64,000 bases of DNA from NCBI GenBank assembly GCA_016184315.1, contig JACPCU010000017.1, positions 1 to 64,000 of the forward strand, in the 5' to 3' direction. This document shows, in pieces, positions 1-8,685 of the stretch; position 1 is the stretch's first letter, and each line of letters begins with the position of its first letter. This stretch comes from Nitrososphaerota archaeon. GTDB lineage: Archaea; Thermoproteota; Nitrososphaeria; Nitrososphaerales; JACQRY01. The notes below the pieces were generated by a model. The model was not told the DNA's origin, searched no databases, and saw only the letters and a list, made by a program, of their open reading frames with translations. Made by a program: the position numbers and the translations under genes.

Positions 1-3000
1 GAAGGCAAAAGCGGCTCAGAAGTACAAGTCCGCAACGTGCAATTCGGAATAATGCCGCCAACAGGCTTCTTCACCCAGTTCAACATAGCATCCATCATCC
101 TATCCCCCAACTTCGGCGCCAAAGGCTCAACAGTAACGGTCAAAGGCCAAGGCTTCCCCACAACAATCGGAACCGTGATAAACGGCTACAGATTCGGACC
201 AGTAGAGAAAACCTTCACAACACCAGTCTCCGTTGCCACAGACGGAACATTTACCGCCGTCATCACAGTCCCAACAGAAGCCTCCCTCACCCAAGGAGGC
301 AGATACCCCGTCGAATTCCGTTCAAGCCCCACAGAACGCTTCTCCATGTCCGAGTTCCAAGTAATCTCCACATCAGGCTCATTCATACTCGCCGCGTCAC
401 CAACGTTCCTGCCACCAGTAGAGCAAGGCGGCACCGCCACCCTATCAATATCAATCACATCACTAAACCAAGCGACACCAACAGTAACAGTCTCAGTCAG
501 AGGACTCCCACCCAAGATCACCTCATCCGTAAACGGCTCCTCAACAGCAGCAGTCACCCTATCCAAAGGAGACACCAAATCCCTCCCACTCACGATTACA
601 GTAGACCAGTTCGCCCCGCCAGGCCCCTACCCATTTGAAATCAGAGGCGTATCCGGCAGCGAAGAAGTCGTCATACCCATCATGTTCGGCATAATGCCCA
701 AGATCTCACTATTCGGATTAGCCAACATCCTCCTCTCACCAGACGTAGGCGGAAGAGGAACCACAGTAACCATATCAGGCCAAGGCTTCAGCACCGTCGC
801 AAACACCAAGATCAACAGCGTTCAACTCGGCCCCAGAACCATAACCTTCACCACCCCAGTAGACGTAACCAGCGGCGCCTTCACAGCAGTCATCAGCATC
901 CCGTCAGACATGCCCTTCGGCTTCCACCCACTAACCGTAGCAGACACACAAGGCCGACAAGACACCAAACCATTCAACGTCATACCCGGCAGCCTCAGCG
1001 AAGCAGGAACATCAGGCCTAGCATTCGCATTCACCCTAACAGCATCACCACCCTTCATAGGACCAGTCGTACAAGGAGGCACAGGCACCACCAAGATCTC
1101 CATCCAATCATTGAACAACCAGAACCCAACCGTACAACTCAGAGTGGACGGCGTCCCACCCGGAGTGACCGCCTCATTCGACGGCGCAGGCAGCACAGTC
1201 ACCGTCACCGTGCCACCAGGTCAAACGGTTAGCAAAGAACTAACCCTAACCGTGGGCAGCACAACACCACCAGGACCCTACGGACTCAGCATCACAGGCC
1301 AAAACGGAACCCAGATCTTCAACCTCCCACTCGGCTTCGGAATCATGCCCAACATAGGCGGAGGAATAGGATTCGCAAGCATAGTAGCTAACCCCGACTC
1401 CGGCCGCCCAGGCGACCAAGTCACCATATCCGGAGCAGGCTTCCAATCAGGCCAATCCGTAACCATCCTGGTAAAGCCACCAGGAGCCCCAATAGAAATC
1501 ACATTATCCTCAAGCCAAATCACAGTCCAATCAGACGGCACATGGTCCTTCACCGGCCAAATCCCGTCGAACACACAACCAGGATTCTACGAACTCATCG
1601 CCAGAGCAGGAGGAAGAGAGGCCAGATCACCCATGAACATCATACACGGCTCCACAGGAGGCTTCTTCGTCAAACTCTCACCAGACTTCCTCAGAGTAAA
1701 CCAAGGCTCCTCAGCAAACACAACCCTGACAGTAAAGTCCTCAAACTCCTTTACCACCAGCCTCTTCTTCGGCGTAGAAGGACTACCCCCAGGCATTACA
1801 GTCAAATTCATCAAAGAAGACCAAACCATAGTCAGCCAATTCACCGGAAGCGGCTTCGGAAACAATCTCATCACCACACCAACACCCGTAACACCTCCAT
1901 CAGGAGGAGTCCTCAAGATAACAGTAAACGTAGCCGCCTCATCCTTCACATTCGCAGGCGCATACCCCATCTTCATCAGAATAGACCGCATCGGAGCCCC
2001 CGGTGAAGGCAGACCCCTCGGAATAGCCGTCTTACCCACCGGAGGAAACAGCATAACCCTCACCCCGCCATCAGGCTCAACAGGAACCGGCGTCTCAGTC
2101 TCCGGAGTAGGATTCGGAGCAACAGAAACAATCAGCATCAAATTCGCGGGATCAACAGTAACAACTGTGCCAACAACAATCACAACAGGATCAGACGGAA
2201 CCTTCTCAGCGGCAGTAACGATCCCATCCGGGTTTATCCCAGGATTATACCCAATATCGGCGACCGGTGCAACAAGCGGAAAATCCTCTACCGCCCCATT
2301 CAGCCTGTTCCCCAGTCTGAGTACCTTCAACTTCTTCGTCTCACCACCCCAGATCGCCATCCCTAAGGGAGGCTCAGGAAACTTCACACTAACCATTCAA
2401 CCCTACGGAATCTTCAACTCCACCGTAACCCTCAGCGTAGCAGGTCTCTTGTCAGGCGCCTCCACAGCCTTCTCACCCTCATCATCAGTAGCACTTACCG
2501 TGGGAACCCCCACAACCGTAGCACTCAAAGTCACAATACCAAGTAACGCTCAGACTGGCGCATCCTTCTTCAGCATCACCGCCTCAGGAGGAGGAACAAC
2601 CCAACCCTTCCCCGCATCCATCCGGGTCACCCCGATAGCAAGTGAACAAGACTTTGACCTCATCCTGGGTCCACCGGGAGTCGTAATCCCTCAAGGCGGA
2701 AATGCCAATGTTTCAATCATCATAAGAAGCTTCAACGGCTTCTCATCAGCCGTTACGCTGTCAACCACCTCGACAACCGCAGGCCTGACTCGCACCCTAG
2801 GAGCCAGCAGCATCATACCAACAGCAACAGGCATCGCCTCAACAAGCGTTTTGGTAACAGCATCAGGAAGCCTACAGCTAGGAAGATACCAAGTCACAGT
2901 AACCGGAACATCCGGCGCTACAGTAAGACAAACGGTCCTACAAGTCGGCATCATGCCCTCAGGAATAACCATACAGCAGTTCAACCCGCCGCCTGTGCTG

Positions 3001-3693
3001 CCCCAGCAAATTACTCCACTAACCCCACTGCCCATCGAGCCTCCGTGGGGAGACAAAATAAACATCAACAGCATGATCACCGATGTTTCTCAATCAACCC
3101 AGATCATACCAAGGAACATACCCAGATCACCGTCAAACCTCAGCGCTCTACCTACAGGCTCAAGTGACGCACTTGGAAGGGTAACCAGCATCGAACCCTC
3201 CGTCAACGTCACGAAAGTTAACGCCCTCCTAAGCTTCCCCTACGACCTCACAAGGCTCGGCCAGCTAGGCCTAACCCCAAGCAACCTTAGAGTAGCCTTC
3301 CTGGCAGACAACGGCACATGGGTCAGAGTCACAACAACATTGAACACTTCTACTGGCACAGTTTCAGCCAACATTACCCACTTCTCAAGCTGGACAGTCC
3401 TCGGCTCCCCGCCGAGCTTCTCAGCATCAGCAAGCCCATCAACCCTCAGCATCACACAGGGAAAGTCAGACACCTCGACCATCACCCTGACCTCTCTTAA
3501 CACCTTCAACTCAGCCATAACCCTCACAGTAACCGGAGCCCCATCAGGAGTCACCACGTCATTCTCCCCAAGCTCCTCAACGTCCAAGCCGCAGCCGCTG
3601 CCCCAGGAGCACCCCCCGCAGCACCAGACTTCAGCATCACATCCAGCGAAACAACCCTATCCACAGTCAAGCCCACCACTGTCTTCACACTGA
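1..3693 (+). CDS. Giant modular surface protein, N-terminal and central part (5' end outside window)
   Basis: The frame is open from the first base, so the protein begins upstream. It is a tandem array of beta-sandwich modules that alternate between an IPT/TIG-like type (pattern S-P-x3-G-x3-T-V-x-V-x-G-x-G-F) and an Ig/NEW3-like type (V-x-Q-G-G, then G-x-P-P-G-V-x-A-x-F). Modules are punctuated by an F/V-G-I-M-P pentapeptide. Near residues 1060-1125 lies a domain ending in H-F-S-S-W-T-V, common in archaeal envelope proteins. No enzyme motif is seen; a cell-surface or extracellular structural or adhesive role is inferred. The sense strand is strikingly T-poor and C/A-rich. The last 35 or so codons read as low-complexity Pro/Gln/His because the frame is lost near 3580; the real protein continues in another frame. 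Confidence 0.8.
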   Translation, partial: EGKSGSEVQVRNVQFGIMPPTGFFTQFNIASIILSPNFGAKGSTVTVKGQGFPTTIGTVINGYRFGPVEKTFTTPVSVATDGTFTAVITVPTEASLTQGGRYPVEFRSSPTERFSMSEFQVISTSGSFILAASPTFLPPVEQGGTATLSISITSLNQATPTVTVSVRGLPPKITSSVNGSSTAAVTLSKGDTKSLPLTITVDQFAPPGPYPFEIRGVSGSEEVVIPIMFGIMPKISLFGLANILLSPDVGGRGTTVTISGQGFSTVANTKINSVQLGPRTITFTTPVDVTSGAFTAVISIPSDMPFGFHPLTVADTQGRQDTKPFNVIPGSLSEAGTSGLAFAFTLTASPPFIGPVVQGGTGTTKISIQSLNNQNPTVQLRVDGVPPGVTASFDGAGSTVTVTVPPGQTVSKELTLTVGSTTPPGPYGLSITGQNGTQIFNLPLGFGIMPNIGGGIGFASIVANPDSGRPGDQVTISGAGFQSGQSVTILVKPPGAPIEITLSSSQITVQSDGTWSFTGQIPSNTQPGFYELIARAGGREARSPMNIIHGSTGGFFVKLSPDFLRVNQGSSANTTLTVKSSNSFTTSLFFGVEGLPPGITVKFIKEDQTIVSQFTGSGFGNNLITTPTPVTPPSGGVLKITVNVAASSFTFAGAYPIFIRIDRIGAPGEGRPLGIAVLPTGGNSITLTPPSGSTGTGVSVSGVGFGATETISIKFAGSTVTTVPTTITTGSDGTFSAAVTIPSGFIPGLYPISATGATSGKSSTAPFSLFPSLSTFNFFVSPPQIAIPKGGSGNFTLTIQPYGIFNSTVTLSVAGLLSGASTAFSPSSSVALTVGTPTTVALKVTIPSNAQTGASFFSITASGGGTTQPFPASIRVTPIASEQDFDLILGPPGVVIPQGGNANVSIIIRSFNGFSSAVTLSTTSTTAGLTRTLGASSIIPTATGIASTSVLVTASGSLQLGRYQVTVTGTSGATVRQTVLQVGIMPSGITIQQFNPPPVLPQQITPLTPLPIEPPWGDKININSMITDVSQSTQIIPRNIPRSPSNLSALPTGSSDALGRVTSIEPSVNVTKVNALLSFPYDLTRLGQLGLTPSNLRVAFLADNGTWVRVTTTLNTSTGTVSANITHFSSWTVLGSPPSFSASASPSTLSITQGKSDTSTITLTSLNTFNSAITLTVTGAPSGVTTSFSPSSSTSKPQPLPQEHPPQHQTSASHPAKQPYPQSSPPLSSH
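43..2958 (+). repeat. FGIMP-punctuated module repeat in the surface protein gene
   Basis: A pentapeptide F/V-G-I-M-P recurs at nt 43-57, 685-699, 1336-1350 and 2944-2958. The first three are 642 and 651 nt apart, about 214-217 residues, each unit being one IPT/TIG-like plus one Ig-like domain. The last interval (1608 nt) covers more divergent modules. This is a protein-level repeat; the DNA itself is diverged. Confidence 0.65.
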
Positions 3694-5162
3694 GTAGCAT
3701 CAACAACTTCGCCGCCCAAGTCAGCCTCACCGTAACCGGTCTACCTTCAGGCGTAACAGCGAGCTTCACCTCCACAAGCCTCTCCCTCACAGCAGGAGGC
3801 ACAGCCGGCACATCCCTTACGCTCGTAATATCCTCAACCGCAACACCAGGAACCTACACACCAATAGTAACCGCGGTAAGCGGAAGCCTCACACACCAAG
3901 TCCAACTCACACTCACCATCCCCACAGGAGTAGCTAAATCCTCACCCAACAGCGTAACCGGAACCACAGCCACAGTAGACAACACCGCCACGACAGGCAT
4001 CAAAGTAGCCCTAACAGGACTAACCTACACCACAGGAACCCAAGGAACCATAACCACAGTAACCTACTCATCCACTCCGACCACAGCAGTAACACTGCAA
4101 ACAGCCACAGGAGGAACACCGATCAAATACCTGGACGTCGCAGCCACCAACATAGCAGGCGGAACAGCCACAGTCACGCTCACCTACAGCGAAAGCGACC
4201 TGGGAGGAGTATCCGAAAACACCCTCACACTCTACTACTACACAGGATCAACATGGTCAACCCTATCCAACATAAGCAGAGACACCACCGCAAACACAGT
4301 GACAGGAACCATCGACGTGACCAAGCTGACAGGAACCATCATCAGCCTAGCGGGAGCATCACTCCAGCTGGGCGCACTAACAATAACATCAGCAGGAGCC
4401 ATAACAACCATAGACGAAGGCCAAACAGTCACATACACCGTAACGGCAACCTACACAGACGGAAGCCCAGCCTCATCAGTAACAATCAAGATCCTCAGAG
4501 ACAACGCGCAAATCGCCACAGCCACCACAGGCATCGCCGGCACAGCAACCATCACACTGACCTTCGACCAGCCAGGCACCTACATCATATCCGCAACAGG
4601 CGACCTAACAGGAATACAGAAGAGCACCCTAACATCAACAGTCGTAGTAATATCCAAGAGAGTCACCGCCGCCCTAACCATCGAGAAGACCAAGCTCCAA
4701 CCAGGAAGCTCACTCAAAGTAACCCTCAACCTCAACTCCACAAAACTCCTCGAACAAGGCACCGTCACCATAACGCTACCACAGAGCTTCACCGCCAAGA
4801 ACGTCCAAACCACCGGCTTCCAAGGAACAGCCACCATCCAGAACAACATCCTAACCATACAGAAGACCACCGCAACCACATCCACAAGCCAAGCAACCAT
4901 AACCTTCACACTGTCATCACCCATCAAAGGCATCAAAATCGGCCAAGCAATCACAGTAACGGCAACCGTAGACGTCCTAGGCCTAAGAACAGTCTTCAGC
5001 ACAGACAGCACCTTCCAAATAACCATCGAGAAGCCAAGCGCGAACAGCGTATTCAGCGTCTTGGACAGCTACTTCGCCAAGACCGTTAGCGCCCTAACCG
5101 AAGACAGAGTGCCGACCGTGGCAGACATATTCGCCTTACTTGACCTATACTTCGGAGCGTGA
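3582..5162 (+). CDS. Giant modular surface protein, C-terminal part in shifted frame
   Basis: From about 3582 the repeat pattern resumes in the -1 (or +2) frame and is open to the TGA at 5160-5162. No ATG, GTG or TTG occurs in this frame before 4299, so it is not an independent gene but the tail of the preceding one. It holds an Ala/Pro linker, an Ig-like module, a domain with a S-x-W-S-x-L motif near 4250, another Ig-like module (about 4390-4650), a cohesin-like or Ig-like beta domain (about 4670-5030) and a helical tail with two L-D-x-Y-F motifs. There is no C-terminal membrane helix, so the protein may attach through a partner, perhaps the product of the next gene, which overlaps it by 4 nt. 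Confidence 0.7.
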   Translation, partial: VQAAAAAPGAPPAAPDFSITSSETTLSTVKPTTVFTLSSINNFAAQVSLTVTGLPSGVTASFTSTSLSLTAGGTAGTSLTLVISSTATPGTYTPIVTAVSGSLTHQVQLTLTIPTGVAKSSPNSVTGTTATVDNTATTGIKVALTGLTYTTGTQGTITTVTYSSTPTTAVTLQTATGGTPIKYLDVAATNIAGGTATVTLTYSESDLGGVSENTLTLYYYTGSTWSTLSNISRDTTANTVTGTIDVTKLTGTIISLAGASLQLGALTITSAGAITTIDEGQTVTYTVTATYTDGSPASSVTIKILRDNAQIATATTGIAGTATITLTFDQPGTYIISATGDLTGIQKSTLTSTVVVISKRVTAALTIEKTKLQPGSSLKVTLNLNSTKLLEQGTVTITLPQSFTAKNVQTTGFQGTATIQNNILTIQKTTATTSTSQATITFTLSSPIKGIKIGQAITVTATVDVLGLRTVFSTDSTFQITIEKPSANSVFSVLDSYFAKTVSALTEDRVPTVADIFALLDLYFGA

Positions 5163-5938
5163 AAATAGCGATGAATAACCAGATTCAAGCCCCACTATTC
5201 AGGATAGCAGCAGCCTCAGCAGGCATACTCATGCTTCTACTGGCTGCTGCACCACTTATCCACGGCCAGGCAGCCCAAGCCACCGTGGACTTCGCCCTCA
5301 AAGACAACGTCATAACAATCACCGTCCAGAGCCCAGTGTCAGTAGCAAAATTCCAAATCTCAATAACAACATCCACAACATACTCAGTTAACCCTTCCAC
5401 CGCCAAACTCTCAGGCTTCCTACAAGGAGCAACCCAGCTGACCAACACCGAAAGCGGAAGCAACGAACACAGATGGTTCAACCTGAACGCACAGCCAAGC
5501 CAGACCGGCACCCTAACCCTGCCAGCCTCACCACTCACAGGAGGAGCAAAACTCAGCCTCATCAAAGTAGACCTACAAGACGCCTCTGGTAACACAATCG
5601 CCGTCTCAGGCACCCTCCCAAGAGACCCAGTCATACTGACCACCACCGTTACGACTACAACAGCAACGACAACCGCCCTGTCAACAGTAACCGCAACAGT
5701 CACCTCGGTGGCAACAACCGCGACAGTCACTGCAACCCAAACCGCAACTACGACACTCCCAGTTACTGTCACTAACACAGTCACCGCGCCAGCAGGAACA
5801 GTCACCTCAACGGTAACACGGACAACCACGATTCAAGGAGCTGAAGGGATCTCCCAGACTGCCCTGATAGTAATCGCAATCCTAGCCATCATCGTCGTGG
5901 TCCTGCTCGTACTCGGAATGAGACGAAGACCAGCCTAG
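5159..5938 (+). CDS. Secreted, Thr-rich-stalk, C-terminally anchored protein
   Basis: The product has 259 residues. The GTG start overlaps the previous stop (GTGA); an ATG four codons on is an alternative. An N-terminal hydrophobic signal (about residues 15-37, ending A-x-A) is followed by a beta-rich domain of about 120 residues whose layout loosely resembles a cohesin fold. Then comes a Thr/Val stalk (about 160-220) and a single membrane helix ending in Arg-rich G-M-R-R-R. The hydrophobic helix plus basic tail is the arrangement of sortase/archaeosortase-type anchors, and an archaeosortase-like gene lies 8.5 kb away. The overlap argues for co-translation with the giant surface protein and a role in anchoring it. 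The cohesin reading is a hypothesis. Confidence 0.72.
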   Translation: MKIAMNNQIQAPLFRIAAASAGILMLLLAAAPLIHGQAAQATVDFALKDNVITITVQSPVSVAKFQISITTSTTYSVNPSTAKLSGFLQGATQLTNTESGSNEHRWFNLNAQPSQTGTLTLPASPLTGGAKLSLIKVDLQDASGNTIAVSGTLPRDPVILTTTVTTTTATTTALSTVTATVTSVATTATVTATQTATTTLPVTVTNTVTAPAGTVTSTVTRTTTIQGAEGISQTALIVIAILAIIVVVLLVLGMRRRPA

Positions 5939-6008
5939 AACACGCCGCTTAACGCAGAGCAGCAGACAGCATCCTTATCTATGATCGTCAAACCGAGCAT
6001 CGCCCTGA

Positions 6009-6884
6009 TTGAGTACAGGTGAACACTTCACGCCCAAACACAGACAAATCCTGCTCCTCCTGACCATTGCCGTATTCATAACACTGCCCAAAGCCTACGG
6101 CCAGACGCTGGAACTCTCACTAGACAGGAACGCGTATCTCCCAGGATCAAACGGGGAAATAACCATCACCCTAAGAGAAGCACCCAGTCAGAGGATCAGC
6201 CAAGCCAACGCCACCCTAGAGATCATCTACTACAACACAGAGGGTAGAATCAACGTTGACAGATACTCCTCCAACAGCACCCAAGCCAAACTCGGCGATC
6301 CCGTCGTTTTCCGAATCAGACTCATCATCAGCTCATCCGCCTCACCAGGCTACGCCAATATCAACTCACAAGTCTCATACGCTACCACCGGTCAACTCAA
6401 GATACTGTCCGGTGAACCCAAACAACTCTACATAGAAAGCCCCTACCGTAAGACCGCAGAACAGCTCGCACAAGAACTATCAGCACTCAAGTCAACCATC
6501 GCCAGTTCAAACAACAGCATCAAACAACTCTCAGACAACATCAAGAAGCTCACAGAGGAAAACCAGAAGCTCACTCAGTCAAACAACGAGCAGGCAAAGA
6601 AAACCTCCGATCTCGTCCTGACAACCACCAAGCTGCAAGACGAGATTAGATCTCTCAACGATAAACTCCGGGCTGAACAACGCAAATCATCGAGCCTCGA
6701 ACAACAACTAGCCCTCCTCGGCATCCAAAACTACTTTGTCGGCAGGGAAATCATAAACTACGTCACCATCGGAACAGTAATCATCGCCGCAGGTCTTGTC
6801 TTCGTCTGGCTCATAAGGAGCAAAAGACTCATAATAGAGATTCAGAAAGACACGAAAAGCCATGACGAGGACAATGCCACGTAG
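6009..6884 (+). CDS. Membrane-anchored secreted protein with Ig-like domain and coiled coil
   Basis: The product has 291 residues from a TTG start. Residues about 12-30 form a signal peptide. Residues about 32-140 form a beta-rich domain with the pattern of an archaeal macroglobulin/NEW3-like module (Y-L-P-G-x-N-G-E). Residues about 150-240 are a heptad-rich Lys/Glu/Gln coiled coil, and 250-272 a membrane helix followed by a short charged cytoplasmic tail. It follows the surface-protein genes at 70 nt and has the same C-rich codon use, so it probably belongs to the same envelope unit, for instance as a spacer or stalk. No enzymatic motif is visible. Confidence 0.75.
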   Translation: MSTGEHFTPKHRQILLLLTIAVFITLPKAYGQTLELSLDRNAYLPGSNGEITITLREAPSQRISQANATLEIIYYNTEGRINVDRYSSNSTQAKLGDPVVFRIRLIISSSASPGYANINSQVSYATTGQLKILSGEPKQLYIESPYRKTAEQLAQELSALKSTIASSNNSIKQLSDNIKKLTEENQKLTQSNNEQAKKTSDLVLTTTKLQDEIRSLNDKLRAEQRKSSSLEQQLALLGIQNYFVGREIINYVTIGTVIIAAGLVFVWLIRSKRLIIEIQKDTKSHDEDNAT

Positions 6885-6899
6885 CTCTTCGGAAACATC

Positions 6900-7622
6900 G
6901 TGAATAAGGAGTCTACCATGTTCCTACTAGGCCACGTCGCATACAGCTACATCGTCTCCAAGTCATCCGCCAAGCCGTTGGGCGCAAAGATACCAATCAG
7001 CCTCGCCATCATGCTGGGCATTCTGCCCGACCTTGACATATTGCTTCAGGGACTCGGGGTTCCGCATCACACGTTAACTCACTCATTCATCTTCTGGCTA
7101 CCCGTCGCCATCATATTCGCGGCAAAACTAGGATCCAAATCAATACCACTGATCTTAGGGATCTACTCACACCTTGCCGCCGACGCCATCGTAGGAACAG
7201 TCCCAGCTCTCCTCCCGATCTCAAGCATAGAAGTAGGACTAAGCCTACCTATCCCATCTCTCTACGACGCCGCCCTCGAAGTAGGTGGACTGACAGCTGC
7301 TCTACTCTACATGTACACCAACGGCGACCTCAGCATTCTCCTAAGGGGAAGCAGACAAAACCTCACCGTCAGCGTTCCCGTGATAGCGATAGTGGCCCTC
7401 AGCACCCTCTTTGCAAACCACAACGAAATATCAATAGTCACCTACGCCTTCTCAAGGTGGGCCATGACCGCAATAACAATCGGCCACATCATTCTCCTAG
7501 CCTTACTGTCTACTGGCGTATGCACCGGAGTACTAACTTACTGGACAACCCTTGGGGGTAACCTTGATTCCCTGCCCGCCTCGTCATCTCTTGAGTCCAA
7601 GCGCCGACAGAAGCGCTCCTAG
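6900..7622 (+). CDS. YdjM/DUF457-family membrane-bound metal-dependent hydrolase
   Basis: The product has 240 residues. Family signature motifs occur in order: G-H near the N-terminus, P-D-L-D (about 40), H-H-x2-T-H-S (about 55-61) and S-H-L-A-A-D (about 93-98). The His/Asp cluster is proposed to bind metal in this family, whose substrates are poorly known. Several hydrophobic helices place it in the membrane. The GTG start is 15 nt after the preceding gene; an ATG six codons later, just before F-L-L-G-H, is equally possible. It ends the envelope-gene run on this strand. Confidence 0.8.
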   Translation: MNKESTMFLLGHVAYSYIVSKSSAKPLGAKIPISLAIMLGILPDLDILLQGLGVPHHTLTHSFIFWLPVAIIFAAKLGSKSIPLILGIYSHLAADAIVGTVPALLPISSIEVGLSLPIPSLYDAALEVGGLTAALLYMYTNGDLSILLRGSRQNLTVSVPVIAIVALSTLFANHNEISIVTYAFSRWAMTAITIGHIILLALLSTGVCTGVLTYWTTLGGNLDSLPASSSLESKRRQKRS

Positions 7623-7655
7623 AGTGGTAGCTTATGGGCCACGCGAGTTGAGCCC

Positions 7656-7841
7656 TTATTGCCCTGCCTTGGTCATATATTTCAACGAGATTAGAGTCGA
7701 ATCCCTAACATCCTCATCCGCATCAATCAACGCGCTGCGAAGCTTCTCCACAGCTCCCTCATCACTGACAGAGCTCAACGCCACAGCAGCCTCATGTTTT
7801 CCGCTACAAGAAGGCTCTATGCCTTGTTTTCCATTTTCCAC
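7656..7841 (-). CDS. Short HEAT-repeat protein or fragment
   Basis: The product has 61 residues. Residues about 14-57 fit one to two HEAT/PBS-lyase repeats (H-E-A-A-x-A-L-S, then a D-x-D-x-V-R-D-S helix), similar to those of deoxyhypusine-hydroxylase-like and phycobilin-lyase-like proteins. It overlaps the end of the upstream isochorismatase-like gene by 25 nt in another frame. It may be a real small adaptor, or the surviving piece of a longer HEAT protein, since such proteins usually carry many repeats. Confidence 0.4.
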   Translation of the reverse strand: MENGKQGIEPSCSGKHEAAVALSSVSDEGAVEKLRSALIDADEDVRDSTLISLKYMTKAGQ

Positions 7842-8536
7842 TTGCGTAGATATTGAATAGCCTCGTCGAGTGACACGACGTCAGCGTACTTCTGATTCAT
7901 GTCGAACAGGTTTATGGCGTGGGCCGCCTCCGTACGATCGAACACGCATTCCTCAACCACTATCATGCGGAACCCATAGGTGCGACCATCAACCACCGAT
8001 GCCCGAACACAACCACTGGTACTCTCCCCGCACGTGACGATAGTGTCAACCCCAAGTGAGTGCAGGTGAGCTATGAGCGGAGTCCCCCAGAACGCACTCG
8101 GAGCGGACTTACGCAGGAAAGCTTCGCCAGGAAGAGGCTTCAACTCCTCCACAATCTCATATTTGTCCTGCCTGCTCCCATCAGACCTCGGATTCTTGTT
8201 CCCCCCTCGCCCTGTGCCTCGCCCGGACCATCCGTCGACACCGGACTCCTCAGGATAAAGTCCAGTCACATACGCTATGGGTATCTCTGCCTCCCTAGCT
8301 GCGCTCAGCAACTTCTGGATATGAGGAAGCGCATTCCAACCAGCCAGCCCACAGCTGCCCGGCCAAGTCTTCACAGACTCCAACACGGGTTGAGGCTTGT
8401 CTCCGAATACCCATCTGTAGATATCGACGAGGAGCAACGCTGGATGCTTACCGAACCCTACTCGTCGAGGAGGCTTGAAAGACGCAAGAGCACGGTCCTG
8501 TTCCGTGAGAAAACGGTCCCAAACTCGTTCGGTCAT
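7817..8536 (-). CDS. Isochorismatase-family cysteine hydrolase (N-carbamoylsarcosine amidase-like)
   Basis: The product has 239 residues and carries the family triad: Asp in L-L-V-D, Lys in F-L-R-K-S, and nucleophile Cys in T-S-G-C-V-R-A-S followed by the cis-peptide region. The family hydrolyses amides or enol ethers (N-carbamoylsarcosine, nicotinamide, isochorismate); the exact substrate cannot be told. A longer loop before the Lys, rich in Gly/Arg/Ser, is not typical of nicotinamidases. A paralogue lies at 22405-23088. It is monocistronic on the minus strand apart from the small overlapping HEAT reading frame. Confidence 0.85.
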   Translation of the reverse strand: MTERVWDRFLTEQDRALASFKPPRRVGFGKHPALLLVDIYRWVFGDKPQPVLESVKTWPGSCGLAGWNALPHIQKLLSAAREAEIPIAYVTGLYPEESGVDGWSGRGTGRGGNKNPRSDGSRQDKYEIVEELKPLPGEAFLRKSAPSAFWGTPLIAHLHSLGVDTIVTCGESTSGCVRASVVDGRTYGFRMIVVEECVFDRTEAAHAINLFDMNQKYADVVSLDEAIQYLRKWKMENKA

Positions 8537-8685
8537 ATCCGCTCATGCTTCCGAAAACTGAGTTAATTAACTTGAATGTTCCCGTGGAAAGCCCTAAACT
8601 TGAACGGAACAGCAGATGTATGACATCAAATAAGATCTGGCATAGGTCTCACCTGCTACTTGTCTTGCTACTGTTCACTCTTAGA

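Noticed and set aside
4253-5089. 278-residue plus-strand His/Arg/Asn-rich frame
   Set aside because: Shadow of the surface protein; the parallel frame has coherent Ig-like domains.
186-5829. Long minus-strand frames opposite the surface protein genes
   Set aside because: They arise because the plus strand is T-poor, so few stops occur on the complement; their translations have no domain character.
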